32,040 nucleotides of DNA from contig JAIOIW010000036.1 of NCBI GenBank assembly GCA_019912385.1, positions 1-32,040 of the forward strand, read 5' to 3'. Shown here piece after piece: positions 24,345 to 32,040 of this stretch (position 1 is its first letter; each line of letters begins with the position of its first letter). The notes under the pieces were generated by a model. The model saw nothing but the letters and a program-made list of their open reading frames with translations. It was not told the origin of the DNA and made no database searches. This stretch comes from Notoacmeibacter sp. GTDB taxonomy: Bacteria; Pseudomonadota; Alphaproteobacteria; Rhizobiales; Rhizobiaceae. Made by a program: the position numbers and the translations under genes.

Positions 24345-24507
24345 GGAATTTCCTGGCGATTTTTACTCGAGCGCTGGGAACGCTCTGTGGTGTTCGGGGT
24401 TTTTTCGAAGACGCCGATGCGCTAATGAGCCAATTCGGCTCACGGCCATCACGGCTCGCGGGTTTTTTGGAAACTAACACCAGTCCCCACCAAGCGAAAG
24501 GGCTTGC

Positions 24508-27153
24508 ATGCGTACCGATACCGGACAGGTCTTTAAGTTGTCGGATTACCGCGAGCCCGATTATCTCATTCCCGAACTGGCGCTGATATTCCGGCTGGAC
24601 CCCAACCAGACCATCGTGACGGCCGAACTGACTGTCACGCGGCGCAAGGGATGCCCGCCCACCGCTCCGCTTGTGCTCGACGGCGACGGACTGACGCTGG
24701 CCAACCTGAGTGTCGACGGCGCTGCGGTTGACCGCAGCGCCGTGGAGATATCGCCCAACCGGCTCGCCCTGCTCCGTCCACCTGCCGCCGAGCGCTTCAC
24801 CGTCTTCATCGAAACGCAGCTCGCCCCTTCCGCCAACGAGGCGCTGATGGGGCTCTACCGCTCGAACGGCGTCTACTGCACGCAGTGCGAAGCCGAAGGA
24901 TTCCGGCGCATAACCTATTTCCCCGACCGTCCCGACGTGCTTTCGGTCTATTCGGTGCGCATCGAAGCGCGGGCAAGCGAAGCGCCCGTGCTGTTGTCCA
25001 ACGGCAATCCGGGAAAGGCGGGCGCGCTCGGCGACGGCTGGCACTTCGCCGAGTGGCACGATCCGTTCCCCAAGCCATCCTACCTGTTCGCGCTGGTGGC
25101 CGGCGACCTGGCGCGCGTCAGCGACAGGTTCACGACCGCGAGCGGGCGCGAGGTCGATCTCGGTATTTATGTCGAACACGGCAAGCAGGAACGCGCCGCC
25201 TATGCGATGGATGCGCTGAAACGCTCGATGCGCTGGGACGAGGAGGTGTTCGGGCGCGAATACGATCTCGACGTCTTCAACATCGTGGCCGTGTCGGATT
25301 TCAACATGGGCGCGATGGAGAACAAGGGCCTCAACATATTCAACGACAAGTATGTGCTTGCCGACGAAGCGACGGCCACCGATACCGATTTTGCCCATAT
25401 CGAGGCGATTATCGCGCATGAATATTTCCACAACTGGACAGGCAACCGCATCACCTGCCGCGACTGGTTCCAGCTTTGCCTCAAGGAAGGGCTGACGGTC
25501 TATCGCGACCACGAATTCTCTGCCGACCAACGTTCGCGCGCCGTCAAGCGCATTGCCGAGGTGCGCCTCCTGAAGTCGCACCAGTTTCCCGAGGATGCGG
25601 GCCCGCTCGCCCATCCGGTGCGACCCCGCCAGTATCGCGAAATCAACAATTTCTACACGGCGACCGTTTACGAAAAGGGTTCGGAAGTCGTTCGCATGAT
25701 CCACACGATCCTCGGGCCGGACGGTTTCCGCGCCGGTATGGATCTCTATTTCGAACGCCACGACGGCGAAGCGGCCACCGTGGAACAGTTCCTCGCCTGC
25801 TTCGAGGATGCCTCGGGCCGCGATCTCTCCCAGTTTGCCCTGTGGTATAACCAGGCCGGAACCCCGAACCTGGCCGTGCGGTCGAAATACGAACCGCGCG
25901 AAAAGACGTTCACGGTCGAAATCGAGCAATCGACGCCGCCCACGCCCGGCGAAAGCCGCAAACGGCTCGTCCACATTCCCGTGGCCTTCGGCCTCGTCGG
26001 GGAGAACGGGCACGACATCGAGCCTGAAACGGTCGAGGGAGCGGAAGCCGACGGCGGGATTATCCATGTCCGCAAGCGCCGGCACGTGGTCCGTTTCGCC
26101 GGCGTGGCGCAGCGTCCCGTGTTGTCGCTGCTGCGCGGCTTTTCGGCGCCGGTGACGCTCGATCACGAGCAAAGCGTCAAGGACCGGGTTTTCCTGGCCC
26201 GCCATGACGACGATCTCTATTCGCGCTGGCAGGCGCTCGACCGCCTCCTGACCGATACGCTGATCGACATGTCGCGCCACAGGAAGGGCGGGCGCAAGAA
26301 GGTGGCGGACAGTGAGTTTATCCGCCTGCTTGGCGATATCGCCTGCGACGACATGCTGGAGCCGGCCTACCGGGCGCTCGCGCTGACCCTGCCGGGCGAG
26401 GCCGACATCGCCCGCGAGATCGGAAGCGATGTCGATCCGGACGCGATCCATTCGGCGCGCGAAGACCTGCTGGCGACGGTCGCGGCGGCCAATCACGGCC
26501 GTTTCGCCGATACCTATGCGGCGCTGGCGATGCGCGGGCCGTTCAGCCCGGACGCCGAAAGCGCGGGGCGCCGTGCGCTGCGCAACGTGCTGCTCGACTT
26601 CCTCAGCATCGAAAGCAAGACGTCCGAACCGGCGGCGCGCCACTTTGCCGGGGCCTCCAACATGACCGACCTGGCGGCCGGACTGCAGACGCTGGCCCAT
26701 CGCTTCCCCGGATCGCACGAGACGGAAAATGCGCTCAAGCAGTTCGAGCAGCGCTTCGGCGACGATCCGCTTGTGCTCGACAAGTGGTTCTCGATCCAGG
26801 CAACGGTACCCGGCACAGCCACGCTCGAGCGGATCGCGGCGCTGATGAACCATCCCGGTTTCTCGATCACCAACCCGAACCGCGTCCGCGCGCTGATCGG
26901 GACGTTTGCGACCGCGAACCAGACGGCGTTCCACCGCGCGGATGGAGATGGCTATCGTTTCTTCGCCGGCCTCGTTCTCAAGATCGGGACGCACAATCCG
27001 CAGGTGGCCGCCCGGCTGGCGACGGCGTTGAGATCCTGGCGCGCGCTGGAACCCGTGCGTCGCGACCATGCCCGCGCGGCACTCGTCTCAATCGCGGAGG
27101 CGGAGGATCTTTCCACCGACGTTCGCGACATCGTGGAGCGCACGCTGGCGTAG
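24508..27153 (+). CDS. pepN: Aminopeptidase N (M1 family)
   Basis: An 881-residue zinc metallopeptidase that removes N-terminal residues from peptides in the cytoplasm. The N-terminal beta domain is followed by the substrate-binding exopeptidase motif GAMEN (268-272), the zinc site HEYFH (304-308) with the third ligand E327 in LKEGLTVYRDHEFS, and the later conserved YEKGSEVVRM. The long C-terminal helical domain closes the active site. The length matches gammaproteobacterial and alphaproteobacterial PepN. The ATG at 24508 follows GAAAGGG. Divergent from the molybdopterin-subunit gene across a 163-bp gap that holds small hairpins and T-runs but no clear promoter. Confidence 0.95.
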   Translation: MRTDTGQVFKLSDYREPDYLIPELALIFRLDPNQTIVTAELTVTRRKGCPPTAPLVLDGDGLTLANLSVDGAAVDRSAVEISPNRLALLRPPAAERFTVFIETQLAPSANEALMGLYRSNGVYCTQCEAEGFRRITYFPDRPDVLSVYSVRIEARASEAPVLLSNGNPGKAGALGDGWHFAEWHDPFPKPSYLFALVAGDLARVSDRFTTASGREVDLGIYVEHGKQERAAYAMDALKRSMRWDEEVFGREYDLDVFNIVAVSDFNMGAMENKGLNIFNDKYVLADEATATDTDFAHIEAIIAHEYFHNWTGNRITCRDWFQLCLKEGLTVYRDHEFSADQRSRAVKRIAEVRLLKSHQFPEDAGPLAHPVRPRQYREINNFYTATVYEKGSEVVRMIHTILGPDGFRAGMDLYFERHDGEAATVEQFLACFEDASGRDLSQFALWYNQAGTPNLAVRSKYEPREKTFTVEIEQSTPPTPGESRKRLVHIPVAFGLVGENGHDIEPETVEGAEADGGIIHVRKRRHVVRFAGVAQRPVLSLLRGFSAPVTLDHEQSVKDRVFLARHDDDLYSRWQALDRLLTDTLIDMSRHRKGGRKKVADSEFIRLLGDIACDDMLEPAYRALALTLPGEADIAREIGSDVDPDAIHSAREDLLATVAAANHGRFADTYAALAMRGPFSPDAESAGRRALRNVLLDFLSIESKTSEPAARHFAGASNMTDLAAGLQTLAHRFPGSHETENALKQFEQRFGDDPLVLDKWFSIQATVPGTATLERIAALMNHPGFSITNPNRVRALIGTFATANQTAFHRADGDGYRFFAGLVLKIGTHNPQVAARLATALRSWRALEPVRRDHARAALVSIAEAEDLSTDVRDIVERTLA

Positions 27154-27210
27154 TAAATCCCGCCGAATGCCATTTTATTCGTCTTTTTTGCCCAAGGGTC
27201 TGGACAAGGC

Positions 27211-27240
27211 GAATCACGAGTGATTCCTTAATGGCGATTC
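27211..27240. promoter_or_regulatory. Cluster of three GANTC (CcrM) sites with a perfect palindrome
   Basis: GAATC at 27211-27215, GATTC at 27222-27226 and GATTC at 27236-27240 lie within 30 bases, 55-84 bases before the histidine-kinase ATG. The first two form the palindrome GAATCACGAGTGATTC (27211-27226). In alphaproteobacteria GANTC is methylated by CcrM, and methylation-dependent GcrA control of cell-cycle promoters is known. A link to this promoter is inference. Confidence 0.5.
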
Positions 27241-27294
27241 GGGCGTTCGGTAGCCGGATCAAAATGCGGCGAATTCGAAATATGGGAGCCAGAG

Positions 27295-29613
<2,319 letters not shown>

Positions 29614-29617
29614 CCTC

Positions 29618-29671
29618 CTTCACGAAAAGAAGAACGGAGGGCCTTCCGGCCCTCCGCTCGCGTTCGTGAAG
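29618..29671 (-). terminator. Nested inverted repeat, terminator of the EF-hand gene
   Basis: Core hairpin: 9-bp arms (29635-29643 and 29648-29656) around TTCC. On the minus strand it is followed by TTCTTCTTTTCG, giving an intrinsic terminator for the EF-hand gene. Outer arms CTTCACGAA (29618-29626) and TTCGTGAAG (29663-29671) also pair. On the plus strand it lies just past the kinase stop and may act there too, though no T-run follows in that direction. Confidence 0.7.
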
Positions 29672-29691
29672 CCAATGATCGCCAGGAGCGA

Positions 29692-30249
29692 TCATTTGTC
29701 GGTGGGACCGCCTTCCATCATCGGACCCGGTCCGCGGTGGTGTCGGAAACCGCCGTCGTCCATGTCGTAACCGCCGCGGCCGTGGTGGCCTCCCCAATGG
29801 CCGCCGCCGTGATAGCCCCTGCGGTGCGGCATCTCGTCAACGGCGATCTTGCCGTCGTCATTGCTATCCATCAGCGCGAAGATCTTTTGCTGGCGGCTGT
29901 CGATCTCCTCGGCGGTCAATTCGCCATCATTGTTCACGTCGAAGCGGTCGAGGAAGCGGCGGGCCATCCGCTCGGTCCTCTGGCGCTCGATTTCGGCGGC
30001 GATCTCGGCGACGGTCAGCTTGCCGTCCTTGTTGGCGTCGGCATTAGCGAACCGCTCCTTGAAGGCGGCCGTGAACTCCTCGAGGCTGATGTCGCCCGAC
30101 TTGTCGGCGTCTGCCTGCTCGATACGCTGTTGCATGCCGAACTCGGCCCGCTCGCGCATCTTTCCATAGCGGTCGGCCGCCATTGCGGTGGTTCCGGCCA
30201 GGCCGGCCAGGGTAACAAATGCGATCGCGATCTTGGTTGAGGTCTTCAT
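29692..30249 (-). CDS. Exported EF-hand calcium-binding protein with His/Gly-rich tail
   Basis: A 185-residue protein. Residues 1-24 form a signal peptide (MKTSTK, hydrophobic core, AMA cleavage). Four EF-hand loops follow: DADKSGDISLEE (47-58), DANKDGKLTVAE (71-82), DVNNDGELTAEE (104-115) and DSNDDGKIAVDE (128-139), each with the D-x-D/N-x-D/S-G pattern for calcium. The C-terminal 45 residues are rich in His and Gly (RRGYHGGGHWGGHHGRGG region), suggesting an additional transition-metal site. It is probably periplasmic. AGGAGA precedes the ATG. It lies 53 bases downstream of glnE on the same strand, so may share its transcript. Function in the cell is unknown. Confidence 0.85.
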   Translation of the reverse strand: MKTSTKIAIAFVTLAGLAGTTAMAADRYGKMRERAEFGMQQRIEQADADKSGDISLEEFTAAFKERFANADANKDGKLTVAEIAAEIERQRTERMARRFLDRFDVNNDGELTAEEIDSRQQKIFALMDSNDDGKIAVDEMPHRRGYHGGGHWGGHHGRGGYDMDDGGFRHHRGPGPMMEGGPTDK

Positions 30250-30302
30250 TTCAGTCTCCTGTTTGCATCGATCACCCCCGATGCCGGAAGCCGGAAAAGG
30301 GA

Positions 30303-32040
30303 TTACCCATCTCCCTTTCCACCCTTCCCACGAAGCAGACAGTCGAAATGTCGTCTGACCGTCTGCGCCGTCTCTGCGAGGTGCGCCTCTAGGATGGCAA
30401 AATCAGGAAGATCGGTTGCCCGGCACAAAAGGTCTTTCAGGCCGGGTGGAACATCTTCCCGCTCAAGCGGGCCCGTGAGACACAACCTCGTTATCTGTGT
30501 TACTGCGGTATAGAGCGCGTGCGCCGCGCAAAGCTCGTCCCTTACATGGGGATCGGCAAGGGCCGTCGAAAGAGCGGCCAGCACGTCGCCGGTTGCGGTC
30601 ATTCGCCGCGCTTCATCGGGTACCTCGACCGCGCCCGTCAACCGGGCGAACTGTGCGAGGAACTCCAGGTCGATCTGGCCGCCGGGGACGAGCTTGATGT
30701 CCCACAGATCGCGGGGCGGCTTTTCCTGCTCGATCAGAGCTCGCATCTCGACCGCATCGGCGGCGATCTTCTTGCGATCGCGCGGTATCGCCAGGACTTC
30801 ATCGATCACCGCCTCGGCCAACCCGCCGAGCTCGGCATCGCCGGCAACCGCCCTCGCCCGCGTCAGCGCCATATGCTCCCAGGTCCAGGCCTCCGTGCGC
30901 TGGTATTTCGAAAAGGCCTCGAAATGGGTGGCGACCGGCCCCTTGTTGCCGGAAGGCCGGAGCCGCAGATCGAGTTCGTAGAGTATGCCCTCGGCGGTGG
31001 GCGCGGAAACCGCGGCGATCAGGCGCTGCGTCAGCCGGGCGAAATAGTGGGATGCCGCCAGCGGCTTCTTGCCATCGGAATACTCCGCCTCCGGATCGTG
31101 GTCATAGAGGAGGATGAGGTCGATGTCGGATCCCGCCGTCAGTTCGCGGCTGCCTAGCTTGCCCATGCCGAGAATGGCAACGCGCGCGCCCGGAACAAGG
31201 CCGTGCCGGACGGCGAACTCGGCGAGCACCGCGTCGAGGGCGGCCGACACCGTCAGGTCGGCCAGGTCGGAAAAGGCTTTTCCGGCGCGCGCGGCATCGA
31301 TCGCGCCGGTTAGAAGGCGAATGCCGATCAGGAATTTCTGCTCGGCCGCGAAGATGCGCAGCCGGTCGAGGATTTCCTCATGCAGGGTCGCTCCGGCGAG
31401 GAAGGTTTCGAGACGCTCGGCCAGATAGGCCTTGGTCGGAAGTTCGCTCATCAAGGCGGGATCGAGCAGGCCGTCGAACACATGCGCGCGCCGCGTAATG
31501 ACAAGCGCAAGGCGGGGAGCCGCACCCATGATCGTGGCCAGCAGTTCCAGAAGGGCCGGATTTGATTGCAAAAGCGAAAAAAGCTGGATACCGGCCGGCA
31601 GGCCGGACAGGAACTCGTCGAATCTGGCAAGGGCTTCGTCGGCGCGCCGGGTTTGCCCGAACGCCCGCAGCAATGCCGGCGTCAGTTCGGTCAACCGTTC
31701 GCGCGCCTCCGCCGACTGGGTCGCCCGATATCGGCCGAAATGCCAGGTGCGGATGATCCGCGCCATGTCGCTTGGCCGTTCAAAACCCATGCGCGACAAG
31801 GTTTCGAGCGTGTCTGGATCGTCGCCTTCGCCGGTGAAGACCAGATTGCCCACGCCGCCCGACAATTCCGGCGCGGTCTCGAACAGGGCCGCGTAGTGGC
31901 GTTCGACGGTGCGCAACGCTACCCGGAAGCGCTCGGAAAATGCCTCCTGATCGTCGAAACCGAGCAGGCGCGCGATGCGTTCAAGTCCCTCGTCGTCCTC
32001 GGGAAGCATGTGTGTCTGCTCGTCAGCCACCATCTGGACG
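30303..32040 (-). CDS. glnE: Bifunctional glutamine synthetase adenylyltransferase/adenylyl-removing enzyme, C-terminal part
   Basis: Partial: the reading frame runs off the right edge of the window, and the 578 or so codons present are the C-terminal portion of a protein usually near 950-1000 residues. GlnE adenylylates and deadenylylates glutamine synthetase in response to PII and glutamine, controlling nitrogen assimilation. Present here are the central linker, then the adenylyltransferase nucleotidyltransferase domain with GARVAILGMGKLGSREL and GSDIDLILLYD (paired metal-binding Asp), YELDLRLRPSGNKGPVATHFEAF, and the C-terminal KLVPGGQIDLEFLAQF with its regulatory helical domain. The N-terminal adenylyl-removing domain lies outside the window. 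An internal ATG at 32033 is not the true start. Confidence 0.95.
   Translation of the reverse strand, partial: VQMVADEQTHMLPEDDEGLERIARLLGFDDQEAFSERFRVALRTVERHYAALFETAPELSGGVGNLVFTGEGDDPDTLETLSRMGFERPSDMARIIRTWHFGRYRATQSAEARERLTELTPALLRAFGQTRRADEALARFDEFLSGLPAGIQLFSLLQSNPALLELLATIMGAAPRLALVITRRAHVFDGLLDPALMSELPTKAYLAERLETFLAGATLHEEILDRLRIFAAEQKFLIGIRLLTGAIDAARAGKAFSDLADLTVSAALDAVLAEFAVRHGLVPGARVAILGMGKLGSRELTAGSDIDLILLYDHDPEAEYSDGKKPLAASHYFARLTQRLIAAVSAPTAEGILYELDLRLRPSGNKGPVATHFEAFSKYQRTEAWTWEHMALTRARAVAGDAELGGLAEAVIDEVLAIPRDRKKIAADAVEMRALIEQEKPPRDLWDIKLVPGGQIDLEFLAQFARLTGAVEVPDEARRMTATGDVLAALSTALADPHVRDELCAAHALYTAVTQITRLCLTGPLEREDVPPGLKDLLCRATDLPDFAILEAHLAETAQTVRRHFDCLLRGKGGKGDG

Noticed and set aside
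21849-24425. An 858-codon plus-strand open frame opposite the molybdopterin subunit
   Set aside because: Shadow frame of the CoxL-type gene, with no family resemblance.
24345-24507. Small hairpins and T-runs (GAGCG/CGCTC; GAGCC/GGCTC) between the divergent molybdopterin-subunit and pepN genes
   Set aside because: They lie in leaders of divergent genes, the stems are 5 bp, and the T-runs are not directly after them, so a terminator or riboswitch call is not supported.
23923-27069. A 1048-codon minus-strand open frame over pepN
   Set aside because: Shadow of pepN; no domain or ribosome site, and pepN has all catalytic motifs.

Overview
The window is high-GC chromosomal DNA, densely packed with genes, from an alphaproteobacterium and most likely from the Hyphomicrobiales (Rhizobiales; Phyllobacteriaceae-like). 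This rests on the protein character of the liu enzymes, ETF-QO, aminopeptidase N, AMP nucleosidase, the PleC-like kinase and GlnE, and on clustered GANTC (CcrM) sites before that kinase. I see no rRNA, tRNA, CRISPR array, transposase or phage module. Most of the region is housekeeping or catabolic.

Layout. 19-1721: a PLP aminotransferase and a DUF4405 membrane protein. 1819-8935: a plus-strand leucine/isovalerate (liu) cluster in the order TetR regulator, isovaleryl-CoA dehydrogenase, flavodoxin-like oxidoreductase, MCC beta subunit, alpha/beta hydrolase, biotin-carrying MCC alpha subunit. The usual hydratase (liuC) and HMG-CoA lyase (liuE) are absent. 9014-11340: a low-GC DUF1353 secreted protein, a small Sel1 protein, a 409-bp regulatory gap and a DUF2147 periplasmic protein. 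11405-14450: a YfcG-type glutathione transferase, a secreted cysteine-rich small protein, a possible small membrane ORF and AMP nucleosidase. 14472-17835 (minus strand): ETF-ubiquinone oxidoreductase, a permuted NlpC/P60-like lipoprotein and a DUF922 putative metallopeptidase. 18089-20961 (plus strand): an unknown secreted protein, a family-4-like uracil-DNA glycosylase lacking Fe-S cysteines, and an MFS transporter. 21002-24344 (minus strand): a DMT transporter and an orphan CoxL-type molybdopterin subunit. 24508-29613: aminopeptidase N and a PAS histidine kinase. 29692-32040 (minus strand): an EF-hand protein and the C-terminal part of glnE, cut by the window edge.

How the parts connect. 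Isovaleryl-CoA dehydrogenase passes electrons to ETF and then, through ETF-QO, to ubiquinone, so the liu cluster and the ETF-QO gene 8 kb away are functionally linked. The liu regulator gene has a sigma-70-like promoter lying inside a long dyad (1770-1800), which suggests TetR autoregulation. The ETF-QO upstream region carries a near-perfect TTTACGTT-AACGTCAA palindrome like those I recall for MerR-type LiuR repressors, and a related site sits exactly between the -35 and -10 of the DUF2147 gene. These regulatory signals, rather than a novel gene system, are the most interesting things I find. I see no convincing undescribed defence or mobile system.
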